From Chryseobacterium sp. IHB B 17019 (GTDB lineage: Bacteria > Bacteroidota > Bacteroidia > Flavobacteriales > Weeksellaceae), in assembly GCF_001456155.1 (NCBI RefSeq), contig NZ_CP013293.1, forward strand, positions 3,162,001 to 3,226,000: DNA of 64,000 nucleotides, in the 5' to 3' direction. This document shows, piece by piece, positions 36,641 through 44,429 of the stretch. A model generated the notes under the pieces. The model was not told the DNA's origin. It did not search any database and was given only the letters and a program-made list of their open reading frames with translations. The position numbers and the translations under genes are program-made. Position 1 is the stretch's first letter, and each line of letters begins with the position of its first letter.

Positions 36641-37798
36641 TTATTTTAAAATTTCGTCCAGCAATTTATTCATTCTTCCCAGATCTTCTTTCATGACACT
36701 CGCATAAGGATCCTGCGCTTTTTTGATAAAACCGACAGCTTCATTGATCATTTCCATTGGTTTTCCGGTTTTCAGTTGAAGTTTTTTTGCAAATTCTTCG
36801 TCTAAATTTTGGGTATCAATTAAAAGGTCCATTCTTACTTTATTTAAAAAATACTGGGCTTTTTTTGCCATCATATCGTGGAAGTCTCCCTCCTGCAAAT
36901 ATAAATTCCCGATGCTTTTCACAAAATCAACGGAAGTATTTTTTAACGGTTCAATTACCGGAACAATACGCTGTTTTCTTTTTGCATTAAAGAAAATAAA
37001 TAAAACCAGACCTCCCAACAACACCCACCATGCATATTTCAGGGCAGGATTTGAAAGGATAAATCTCAGGAAAAACTGCGATGTTTTGGAATTACTTTCC
37101 ACAAACCACAGTGTTTCCTTATCCTCAAGATACGAAAAAACATCCTGTGTATATTTTACATTTCCTGACTTTAATAAATAATAATTTGTAATGAAAAGCG
37201 GCTCACAATGAACATAAATATTTCCTTTTCCAAACTTTATCTTAATAAAATTCGCCTGGTCGGTATTATTTTTTTCTACGGTTTTTCCTAATACTTCAAC
37301 ATTGGGTTTAATGAACGTAAAGCCCCTTCCGGACGGGAATTTGTCAAGCTTAATAAAGTCGTTCTGATATTTTGTATCTGTTAATTTCAACACATTTTCG
37401 TCTTCAAAAGAAATCTTTGAGTCGTAATATCCTATACTATCGGAAATATCCCTTGGAATTTCGCTTACGATAAGCATAGCATCCGAACCGGTGGAAACTG
37501 CATTTAAGATTTTATTCCACGACTGCCTATCGATTTCACTTTCAATAATTAAAATATTGTGCGATTCTTTTTTGTTCTGATTGTAGTAATCATAAGGTGT
37601 CTGATCTATTTTTTTAACCTTATTTTTAAAAAGATTTTTTATTTCATGATCAAAAACAAATAACCCGAAAGGCGATTTCTGATTGAGATCAAAATTTTTT
37701 CGCCAGTCTGTGCTTTCCGTTTTATTTACTTCAAACAACGCAATAATAATCATCACAACGATGAAAATCACAGCATATATTTTGAAAGTTTTGTTCAT
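36641..37798 (-). CDS. DUF4350 domain membrane protein
   Basis: A 385-aa protein with an N-terminal transmembrane helix (about 6-23), an extracytoplasmic DUF4350 domain (DLNQKSPFGLFVFDHEIKNLF, LIVSEIPRDI, KFGKGNIYVHCEPLFITNYYLL) and a second helix near residue 255 (YAWWVLLGGLVLFIFF). A cytoplasmic helical tail follows. The family is found next to MoxR and DUF58 genes in Bacteroidetes and has no known activity; the domain resembles GATase/ThuA-like Rossmann folds used as sensors. Eight bases separate it from the DUF4129 gene. Confidence 0.82.
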   Translation of the reverse strand: MNKTFKIYAVIFIVVMIIIALFEVNKTESTDWRKNFDLNQKSPFGLFVFDHEIKNLFKNKVKKIDQTPYDYYNQNKKESHNILIIESEIDRQSWNKILNAVSTGSDAMLIVSEIPRDISDSIGYYDSKISFEDENVLKLTDTKYQNDFIKLDKFPSGRGFTFIKPNVEVLGKTVEKNNTDQANFIKIKFGKGNIYVHCEPLFITNYYLLKSGNVKYTQDVFSYLEDKETLWFVESNSKTSQFFLRFILSNPALKYAWWVLLGGLVLFIFFNAKRKQRIVPVIEPLKNTSVDFVKSIGNLYLQEGDFHDMMAKKAQYFLNKVRMDLLIDTQNLDEEFAKKLQLKTGKPMEMINEAVGFIKKAQDPYASVMKEDLGRMNKLLDEILK

Positions 37799-37806
37799 GA
37801 TAAATT

Positions 37807-38607
37807 TTACGGTTTAAAGGATTGATACTGATTCTTAAATTTCAGGTAGTTTTCTTCATCAATAGCGAATTCACCATACCAGACATAATCGAAGATATAA
37901 GAAAGGTTGTAGAACTCATCCTTCAAATGTGGAGCTTTTAGTTCTGAAACATAATCTTTATTTGTTTTTTCCGGATTCCAGACAATTAGTTTTTTATCAC
38001 TTAACTTTTTTAGAGTAAATAAAAACTGGTAACGAACGGCAGACCTGAAATCACCTGATTTTTCAAATTTCAAAATACTTTCCGGAAAATTGATCTCATG
38101 AATATCTTCGTGCAATTCTTCATCTTTGATGTCAACTTTCCTGTTTTTCTTTCCAAACAAGAAATTTCCGTTTTTCCCCAGCAAAAATTTAATAATAAAA
38201 TACAACAGGAACCCGACAAGAACAATAGCAAAAAAACGAAGCAGAACCCCTGCAAAATTCCCTGATTTTGTAAAAATGGTCTCTCCGAAAATGCTCTGTA
38301 AAATCCTCTCAATTTTTTGCATCAGCTTTTCAAAAAAAGACATTCTTGGTTTTACGGTGGTGTAATCGAAGTCTTTTCCTTTATATCTTGAGGGAATATT
38401 TTCCTTGAATTTCTTAGGATAAACAGTGTTTTCCGTAACGGGACTTTTCGCTAAAATAGAATCTGCACGGTACATATTTTTGTAGTGTCCCGTATCCAGA
38501 GAATCTACATACACTTCCTCGATCGGCGGTGGCGGATCGTCTTCTGTCTGAGCGTAGGCAAATTCAACAGAGAAAAAAATCAGTAAAAAAAGAAGAATTT
38601 TATTCAT
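37807..38607 (-). CDS. DUF4129 domain membrane protein
   Basis: A 266-aa protein from the ATG at 38607. A signal peptide or anchor (FLLIFFSVEFAYAQ) is followed by an acidic proline-rich stretch (EDDPPPPIEEVYVD), one transmembrane helix near residues 120-140, and a cytoplasmic C-terminal DUF4129 domain (VRYQFLFTLKKLSDKKL, YDFSYI-type strand, VWYGEFAIDEENYLKF). The start ATG overlaps the end of the preceding gene in ATGAATAA, 8 bases, which argues for translational coupling. The TTG three codons earlier is not needed. Part of the MoxR cluster. Confidence 0.8.
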   Translation of the reverse strand: MNKILLFLLIFFSVEFAYAQTEDDPPPPIEEVYVDSLDTGHYKNMYRADSILAKSPVTENTVYPKKFKENIPSRYKGKDFDYTTVKPRMSFFEKLMQKIERILQSIFGETIFTKSGNFAGVLLRFFAIVLVGFLLYFIIKFLLGKNGNFLFGKKNRKVDIKDEELHEDIHEINFPESILKFEKSGDFRSAVRYQFLFTLKKLSDKKLIVWNPEKTNKDYVSELKAPHLKDEFYNLSYIFDYVWYGEFAIDEENYLKFKNQYQSFKP

Positions 38608-39562
38608 TAATACCAATGGTTTCTATTTCTTCCAATTCTACTTTCTGGTGGAGATCCGTCCGGCTGTCATAATACATCAACCCGGAATTGACATACATTA
38701 CGTTCATCAAAAAAGACGAAACCAATGTAGAAACCCCATAAAGAAAAAATATAAGCATTCCGAAGCTGCCTCCGAGCGGATTTTTTTCAAATTCGGCGTT
38801 GGATGTCGTTGTAGTAAGGGTTACAAAATACAAAATCATCGGAATTGATGAAAAGATCGCGGTGATAATATAAAAAAGGATGCCCATGATAAGAGTTGAT
38901 CCCCAATATTTCCAGTAAGGAGAGCCTTCTCTTCCGTTTGTATAGGAAAATTGTGACCGCACTGCATAGCTTAGGCTTTCAAAAAAGCCTCTTTCTGAAT
39001 TAAAATAATCATAGCAAAGAAAAAGGATGATGTTGAACAAAGTAGGCCCTACAAACAGCATCAAAACAATCCCGATAAAAATAATAATCAGAAAATATGA
39101 AAATCCAAAAAGGATTGTTGCAGCGGGCATTACAAGGAAAGTCAGCCCCAAGTAGGTAAGAAAAACTTTTTTTCCGTTTGCTTTAAAATCGCTTAAAAGA
39201 TCATCCGTTTTTATATCCTTATGTCCTTCTGCGACTCTTTTCATATAGAAAACCGGGAAAAGGAAATTAATGGTCATTAAAGCTGTTGAAATAATGAACA
39301 ATAAAACACCCAACAGAATAAACAGCCCTAAGTTATCGGTAAGCATCTGCTCAAAATAGTAGCTTTGCCCGCCAATATTCGAGCCTAACAATACTCCGAA
39401 AAACTCTCTGAATCCTAAGATTATTAAAACAACCATTAAGATTAGCAATAATCCGTTCAGGAGAATAAAATTCTTGAAGTAATTTTTTCCGTGTAACTTA
39501 AAAAAAGCGAAACTATCACTTATAAAAGTTCCAAAATCTCTCTTTTTATAAAACTGCATCAT
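38600..39562 (-). CDS. Multi-pass membrane protein of the MoxR cluster
   Basis: A 320-aa protein with about six hydrophobic segments and no signal peptide (ILLNGLLLILMVVLIILGF, LFILLGVLLFIIST, AATILFGFSYFLIIIFIG and others). The fold resembles the DUF4013/glycerophosphodiesterase-membrane-domain group by pattern, but I cannot name the family securely. It overlaps the SpoIIM-like gene by 17 bases and the DUF4129 gene by 8, so all three are almost certainly co-translated. Probably a membrane scaffold of the same complex. Confidence 0.7.
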   Translation of the reverse strand: MMQFYKKRDFGTFISDSFAFFKLHGKNYFKNFILLNGLLLILMVVLIILGFREFFGVLLGSNIGGQSYYFEQMLTDNLGLFILLGVLLFIISTALMTINFLFPVFYMKRVAEGHKDIKTDDLLSDFKANGKKVFLTYLGLTFLVMPAATILFGFSYFLIIIFIGIVLMLFVGPTLFNIILFLCYDYFNSERGFFESLSYAVRSQFSYTNGREGSPYWKYWGSTLIMGILFYIITAIFSSIPMILYFVTLTTTTSNAEFEKNPLGGSFGMLIFFLYGVSTLVSSFLMNVMYVNSGLMYYDSRTDLHQKVELEEIETIGINE

Positions 39563-40529
39563 TGATTTGGTTATTAATTTTTTTGTTTACAATAGAAGGA
39601 TACACAAAATAATAAAATCCGATGACAGCCAAACATCCAAAAATGATTATTAAATTTAAAAATAAAGGCATTTTCAGAGCATGTCGTGTCACATATCCTT
39701 CAATAATTCCTGCACAGATCGTGAATGGAACCGTGCTCAAAAATATTTTAAATGAATCTCTAAATCCGTTTTTAAAAGAATTAAATCTTGAAAAAGTTCT
39801 TGGAAATAAAATAGATGCCCCCAAAATCAATCCACACATTGCCTCAATGACCATGGCAAAAATTTCAAAAACACCATGAAGCCAAATTCCTCTCGCACTG
39901 TCTTTTAAAGCTCCATAATCATAAAAGAAATACTGGAAAGACCCCAACATGACACTATTGGAAAGCAGTGCCCACAAAGTCCCGACACCGCCGGTAATTC
40001 CGTAGATATAAAGCTTGGCCCCCACGCCAATGTTATTAAAAATAATCCCGATTGTGCTTCCCCAAGTAGAGCCGCTTTGATATATTCCGACAGCATTTCC
40101 GTCCTTAATATTCTCAATGGTCTGATTGACATAATCTTCACCTAAAATAACATTGGCAAAATCTTTATCATAAATTGCTGAAAGCACCCCGATCAAGGTA
40201 AACAAGGCAAAAAACAAAAAAGCATATCCCAAATATCTCCTGTACTGATAAACCAACAAAGGAACTTCTGTTTTGAAGAAATACAAAAACCGGTTTTCTT
40301 CAACCCTTTTTGTTTTATAAATTTTCTGAAAGATCTGAGAAGACAGGTGATTCAGGTAAACTGTTGTATTGCTTTTGGGATAGTAGGTCTGGGCAAAGGA
40401 AAGATCATTAACGAGATTAATGTACAACGAAGACAGGTCATCAGGATTTTTTTTAATTTTCCCTTGAATAACCTGTTCGATTCCCAACCATTTTTCTTTA
40501 TTTTGTTTAATGAAATAAACCTCTCTCAT
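39546..40529 (-). CDS. Stage II sporulation protein M-like membrane protein
   Basis: A 327-aa protein of the SpoIIM/DUF95 family. About six transmembrane helices follow a cytoplasmic N-terminal helical part. Family-typical segments are SIYNNIGVGAKLYIYGITGGVGT-like (FNNIGVGAKLYIYGITGG), LHGVFEIFAMVIEAMCGLILG and CAGIIEGYVTRH. In spore formers SpoIIM works in peptidoglycan remodelling; in non-spore formers it accompanies MoxR/DUF58/RDD genes and its role is unknown. It is the first gene of the leftward cluster and starts only 26 bases from the divergent RDD gene. Confidence 0.85.
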   Translation of the reverse strand: MREVYFIKQNKEKWLGIEQVIQGKIKKNPDDLSSLYINLVNDLSFAQTYYPKSNTTVYLNHLSSQIFQKIYKTKRVEENRFLYFFKTEVPLLVYQYRRYLGYAFLFFALFTLIGVLSAIYDKDFANVILGEDYVNQTIENIKDGNAVGIYQSGSTWGSTIGIIFNNIGVGAKLYIYGITGGVGTLWALLSNSVMLGSFQYFFYDYGALKDSARGIWLHGVFEIFAMVIEAMCGLILGASILFPRTFSRFNSFKNGFRDSFKIFLSTVPFTICAGIIEGYVTRHALKMPLFLNLIIIFGCLAVIGFYYFVYPSIVNKKINNQINDAVL

Positions 40530-40555
40530 ATTGTAAGGCTAAAATAATAAAAAAT

Positions 40556-41305
40556 ATGTCTCAAATCGCGATTAATACTTCACAAAATGTAAATATTAAT
40601 TTCAACATTGCAAGTGTTGGAGACCGGATGATTGCATTTATTATTGATTTATTAATAAAAGTGGCTTATGGTTTCTGTATTTTCTATCTTTTTTTCAACA
40701 TTCTAGATTTGGGCTACCTCTTAAACGGCCTGGATAATTGGTCTGTACGAGCTGTTTATATCATTCTTCTTTTCCCTACTTTTATTTATTCTTTAGTTTT
40801 GGAAAGCCTGATGGAAGGACAAACTCCTGGTAAAAAACTGATGAAAATCCGTGTGGTGAAAATCGATGGTTATCAAGCCGGATTTGGAGATTATATGATT
40901 CGATGGATTTTCAGAATTATTGATACAACCTTTATCTGTGTTGTTGGATTGGTTTCAATGATTGTTTCTAAAAACAACCAACGGTTGGGCGACATGGCTG
41001 CCGGAACAGCTGTAATTTCATTAAAAAACAACATTAATATTTCCCATACCATTCTGGAAAACATTCATGAAGATTATATTCCCACTTTTCCACAGGTTAT
41101 TGTACTGAGCGACAATGATATGAGAATTATTAAAGACAATTATACAAAAGCATTAAGAGTCGACGACCGACAGATTATCAGCAAGCTTTCTGACAAAATA
41201 AAAAGTATCATAAAGGTGGAAGTAGACCCCAGAAAGATGACGGAAAGGCAGTTTATCGGGGTTATAATTAAAGATTACAATTATTACACCGGGAAAGACA
41301 GCTAA
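40556..41305 (+). CDS. RDD family membrane protein
   Basis: A 249-aa protein. Three hydrophobic segments lie within the first 150 residues, with the RDD landmarks GDRMIAFIIDLLIKV (Arg and Asp of helix 1), EGQTPGKKLMKIRVVKIDG between helices 2 and 3, and NNQRLGDMAAGTAVI at the end of the domain. A cytoplasmic helical tail of about 90 residues follows. RDD proteins are proposed transporters or membrane partners and regularly accompany SpoIIM, MoxR and DUF58 genes, as here, in divergent orientation. Confidence 0.9.
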   Translation: MSQIAINTSQNVNINFNIASVGDRMIAFIIDLLIKVAYGFCIFYLFFNILDLGYLLNGLDNWSVRAVYIILLFPTFIYSLVLESLMEGQTPGKKLMKIRVVKIDGYQAGFGDYMIRWIFRIIDTTFICVVGLVSMIVSKNNQRLGDMAAGTAVISLKNNINISHTILENIHEDYIPTFPQVIVLSDNDMRIIKDNYTKALRVDDRQIISKLSDKIKSIIKVEVDPRKMTERQFIGVIIKDYNYYTGKDS

Positions 41306-41403
41306 TTCCGTCAATGATTAATTTTGTTTTGCAAGTTAATTGTGTATCTTTTAATTAAGGTTTAATAAATTGACAATTGAAACAAATTCACCATTCACAT
41401 TAA

Positions 41404-41447
41404 TTGATCTACATCAAAATGCCCGCGGTGTGGTTTTTGTATTTTTA
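41404..41447 (+). promoter_or_regulatory. FNR/CRP-type operator and -7 box upstream of the small GNAT gene
   Basis: A perfect TTGAT-CTAC-ATCAA palindrome (41404-41417), identical to the FNR consensus half-sites, lies about 32 bases centre to centre from a TATTTTTA -7-like box (41440-41447). With a start near 41450 the operator would be centred around -40, the position used by class II activators. No separate -33 TTTG is visible, consistent with activator dependence. Confidence 0.55.
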
Positions 41448-41466
41448 CAATTATAAAGCTTAGATT

Positions 41467-41757
41467 ATGAAATTTGAAAACAATAAATCAGGAAACGGCG
41501 GAGTCATTACATTAAATAATGAAATTAAAGAAGTCGGAAGATTGACATATACAATTTTCCCTGAAGAAAACAGATTCATCATTTCTTTTGTGTTGGTGCA
41601 TCCGGAATTTGAAGGACGCGGAATGGGGAAATATTTAGTGGAAGAAGCCATTAAATTTGCACGGGAGAATAACTGGAAAGTGTATCCGCACTGTTCTTAC
41701 GCAAGATCTGTGATGATGAGAATGAGTGATGTAGACGATGTTTTTTTACAGCGTTAA
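41467..41757 (+). CDS. Small GNAT-like N-acetyltransferase (NATD1/YjdJ type)
   Basis: A 96-aa minimal acetyltransferase-fold protein: the acetyl-CoA loop is HPEFEGRGMGKYLVEEAI, followed by the characteristic PHCSYARSVM segment with a conserved Cys. Proteins of this size and pattern (NATD1, At1g77540, YjdJ) bind acetyl-CoA, but their substrates are unknown. The gene stands alone behind a perfect FNR-type box. Its last 12 bases overlap the end of the convergent glycosyltransferase gene. Confidence 0.85.
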   Translation: MKFENNKSGNGGVITLNNEIKEVGRLTYTIFPEENRFIISFVLVHPEFEGRGMGKYLVEEAIKFARENNWKVYPHCSYARSVMMRMSDVDDVFLQR

Positions 41758-42717
41758 AACTTCATTTACCAAAATTTCTTCAATATCATCAGGGTAGTTG
41801 ACTTTAAGATGCTGGTCGGAGGCTACCCAATTTTGTATTTCCTCCAGCTTCAAAACCTTAGAATTCGGTATTCCCATTTTATCTAAAGCACAGGCATTGC
41901 ATTCCTGCTCGTACTGATTATGAATAGGAATTACAAACAATTTCTTATCCATAAAAAGTGCTTCTGCAGGGCTTTCAAAACCTGCGTTGCAAAGAATTCC
42001 GTCACAATTTTCAAAAGATTTTAAATATTGAATTTCATCAATCGGGAAAACCTCAACATTGCTATCTTTAAACTGAAGCTTGCTGTACTTGGAAAAAACT
42101 TTCCATTCAACAGAAATCTGCTTTAATACTTTAATGATATTTTCATCTGAAAAACTGGGAAGATAAACCAAATAAAAACCTTTTTTATCAGGGTGAAGAT
42201 TTCGTATTTTTCTCCTGATCACCGGTTTTTTAATCTGAGGATGATAATTTTCAAAATGAAAACCTATTTTCCTGTCACTGGGAACATAATATTTTAACAC
42301 CAGTTCACCGAAAAAGTCTTTCTTTTCAGGCTTGGGTGTTTCCTTAAACAACATGGAAGCCTGATGGCTCAATTCGATCATTGGAAGTTTCTTTAATTTA
42401 CAGGCCCAACCTGTAAGAGGTTCGTAATCATTGATGATCAAATCGTATTTTGAGAGCTCAATTTCTTTTATCGTTTTAATGGCTTCAAGAAATTTATTCT
42501 CTGTGAAAGTTTTTCGATAGGATAAACCGCCTGTTTTGTCATAAAGAAGGGAAATTCCTTTGTGTTGAAAATTAACGTCAAAATCAGCCTTTAATTGCGA
42601 TTGATGTCCACTGATCAAAGTATCAACCGATGCATATTTTTTTAGAATAGGAACAATCTCCTGTGCACGGGCCACGTGACCGTTTCCGGTTCCCTGAAAT
42701 GCGTATAAAATTTTCAT
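41746..42717 (-). CDS. Glycosyltransferase of the MJ1255/VC2487 type
   Basis: A 323-aa GT-B-fold protein. The N-terminus MKILYAFQGTGNGHVARAQE gives the glycine-rich loop of UDP-sugar glycosyltransferases related to MurG and the MJ1255 family. The C-terminal donor-site segment is CDGILCNAGFESPAEALFMDKKLFVIPIHNQYEQ with the usual GFES and Q-x-x-N-A elements. Donor and acceptor are unknown; membrane lipid or surface glycan glycosylation is likely from the family. Its ATG overlaps the stop of the metallophosphoesterase gene (ATGA), indicating translational coupling. Confidence 0.85.
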   Translation of the reverse strand: MKILYAFQGTGNGHVARAQEIVPILKKYASVDTLISGHQSQLKADFDVNFQHKGISLLYDKTGGLSYRKTFTENKFLEAIKTIKEIELSKYDLIINDYEPLTGWACKLKKLPMIELSHQASMLFKETPKPEKKDFFGELVLKYYVPSDRKIGFHFENYHPQIKKPVIRRKIRNLHPDKKGFYLVYLPSFSDENIIKVLKQISVEWKVFSKYSKLQFKDSNVEVFPIDEIQYLKSFENCDGILCNAGFESPAEALFMDKKLFVIPIHNQYEQECNACALDKMGIPNSKVLKLEEIQNWVASDQHLKVNYPDDIEEILVNEVLTL

Positions 42718-43541
42718 AGTGTAAAATTGGTAACTATTTTCAAAAGCTCGGCATTATCCATCTCCTGAATTTCTTCTGTTTCGTCATCTTTTAACGAATC
42801 TTTATGTTCGTCATAATAGAAGATTTTCCATTCATTATCATTGTATTCCAAGGCCGAAAGGTTTTCAATCCAGTCTCCTGAATTCAGATAAGTGCAGGAA
42901 CCTTTCTTATTGATCACTTCCCGAATCTGCGGCTGATGGATGTGTCCGCAAATCACGTAATCGTAATGGTTGTCAATAGCCAGTTCAGAAGCCGTCAGTT
43001 CAAAATCACCGATATATTTTACCGCTTTTTTTACATTGTTTTTAATCTTCTTTGAAAACGAATATTTTTCTCTGCCCATTTTCTCAAGAAACCAATTTAC
43101 GACATTATTAATTATGATTAAAAGATCGTAGCCCTTCCCCCCGAGCTTGGCAATCCATTTAGAATGCTGAACGGATGCATCGAAAACATCCCCGTGGAAG
43201 ATCCATGCTTTTTTATTATTGAGTTCTAAGAAGATTTTGTTGCAGACTTTCAGCTTACCCAATTCGAAGTCGGTAAACTTCCGGAACATTTCGTCGTGGT
43301 TTCCGGTAATGTAAAAGACATCTGTGTTTTTTGTAGCAAATGAAAGGATCTTTTTGATCACTTTTAAATGAGGTTTAGGGAAGTAAGACTTTTTGAATTG
43401 CCAGATATCGATGATATCACCATTCAAAACCAAAGTTTTAGGCTGAATAGAATTAAGATATCTTAATAATTCTTTAGCCTTACATCCATAAGTCCCCAAA
43501 TGAACATCCGATATGATAACTAATTCAACGTTTCTTTTCAT
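42714..43541 (-). CDS. LpxH-like metallophosphoesterase
   Basis: A 275-aa calcineurin-like phosphoesterase. Metal-binding motifs are complete: SDVHLGTYG, LNGDIIDIWQ, TGNHDEM, WIFHGDVFD and GHIHQPQI. This set is closest to UDP-2,3-diacylglucosamine diphosphatase-like proteins, which cut pyrophosphate bonds in lipid A precursors, but LpxH proper is usually shorter, so the substrate is open. I chose ATG 43541 because the earlier start would be TTG. It is co-translated with the glycosyltransferase gene, so the pair may act on the same envelope lipid. Confidence 0.85.
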   Translation of the reverse strand: MKRNVELVIISDVHLGTYGCKAKELLRYLNSIQPKTLVLNGDIIDIWQFKKSYFPKPHLKVIKKILSFATKNTDVFYITGNHDEMFRKFTDFELGKLKVCNKIFLELNNKKAWIFHGDVFDASVQHSKWIAKLGGKGYDLLIIINNVVNWFLEKMGREKYSFSKKIKNNVKKAVKYIGDFELTASELAIDNHYDYVICGHIHQPQIREVINKKGSCTYLNSGDWIENLSALEYNDNEWKIFYYDEHKDSLKDDETEEIQEMDNAELLKIVTNFTL

Positions 43542-43598
43542 AGTTTTATGCAAAGAAACTAATTGAAAGTTAACTATATATGAATGTTATATTATTTT

Positions 43599-44339
43599 TT
43601 ACAACGAGTTCATCAACTCTTCTGTGATTTCCATGTTGTGATAAACGTTTTGTACGTCGTCGTCATCTTCAAAACGCTCAAGCATTTTCATATTCGCTTT
43701 GAATTGCTCTTCGTTTACTTCTTTGGTATTATTTGGAATCCTTTGAAGTTCTGCGCTTTTTGCTTCAATCCCCAACTCGTCTAGCTTATGAGACAATGAA
43801 CCGAAATCTTCGAAAGCCGTTGTGATCATTACTTCTTCCTCATCTTTTTCCACATCTTCTGCTCCACCGTCGATCATTTCCATTTCAAAATCATCCCAAT
43901 CCATTTTGATTTGAGACATATCGATACTGAAAATCCCTTTTCTGTCGAAGATAAACGCCAATTCTCCATTCTTTCCAAGGTTACCATCAAACTTATTGAA
44001 AATTGCTCTTACATTGGCAACAGTTCTTGTTGTATTATTAGTAGTACATTCTACAAAGAATGCAACACCACCCTGTCCATATCCTTCATAAGTAACCTCT
44101 TCATAGTTTTCTGCATCTGCACCGCTTGCTTTTTTGATGGCTCTGTCTACATTATCTTTTGGCATGTTTGCCCCTTTTGCATTCTGGATACATCTTCTTA
44201 ATGCCGGATTTGCTTCGGGATCGGATCCACCTGCTTTTACAGCCAAGGCAATGTCTTTACCAATTTTAGAGAAAGTTTTGGCCATTTTATCCCATCTGGC
44301 CATTTTAGAAGCTTTTCTATATTCAAACGCTCTTCCCAT
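43599..44339 (-). CDS. YebC/PmpR-family protein
   Basis: A 246-aa protein of the YebC/PmpR/TACO1 family. The landmarks are GRAFEYRKASKMARWDKMAKTFSKIGK at the start, LRRCIQNAKGANMPKDNVDRAIKKA, and YEGYGQGGVAFFVECTTNNTTRT. The family was described as transcriptional regulators, and more recently as translation factors that relieve ribosome stalling at proline stretches. Length is normal, and the C-terminal acidic end (ERFEDDDDVQNVYHNME) is typical. The gene stands alone, ATG start. Confidence 0.93.
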   Translation of the reverse strand: MGRAFEYRKASKMARWDKMAKTFSKIGKDIALAVKAGGSDPEANPALRRCIQNAKGANMPKDNVDRAIKKASGADAENYEEVTYEGYGQGGVAFFVECTTNNTTRTVANVRAIFNKFDGNLGKNGELAFIFDRKGIFSIDMSQIKMDWDDFEMEMIDGGAEDVEKDEEEVMITTAFEDFGSLSHKLDELGIEAKSAELQRIPNNTKEVNEEQFKANMKMLERFEDDDDVQNVYHNMEITEELMNSL

Positions 44340-44386
44340 TTTATTTTAAATTTCCACAAAATTAATTAAAAGTCAACGAAAAAAAA

Positions 44387-44410
44387 ATACCCCCAAATAA
44401 TTGGAGGTAT
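44387..44410 (-). terminator. Terminator after the OmpA-family gene
   Basis: Ten-base arms ATACCCCCAA/TTGGAGGTAT (44387-44396, 44401-44410) with one mismatch and a 4-base loop, followed on the minus strand by a run of Ts. Confidence 0.75.
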
Positions 44411-44429
44411 TATATTTAGAAAAATTTAA

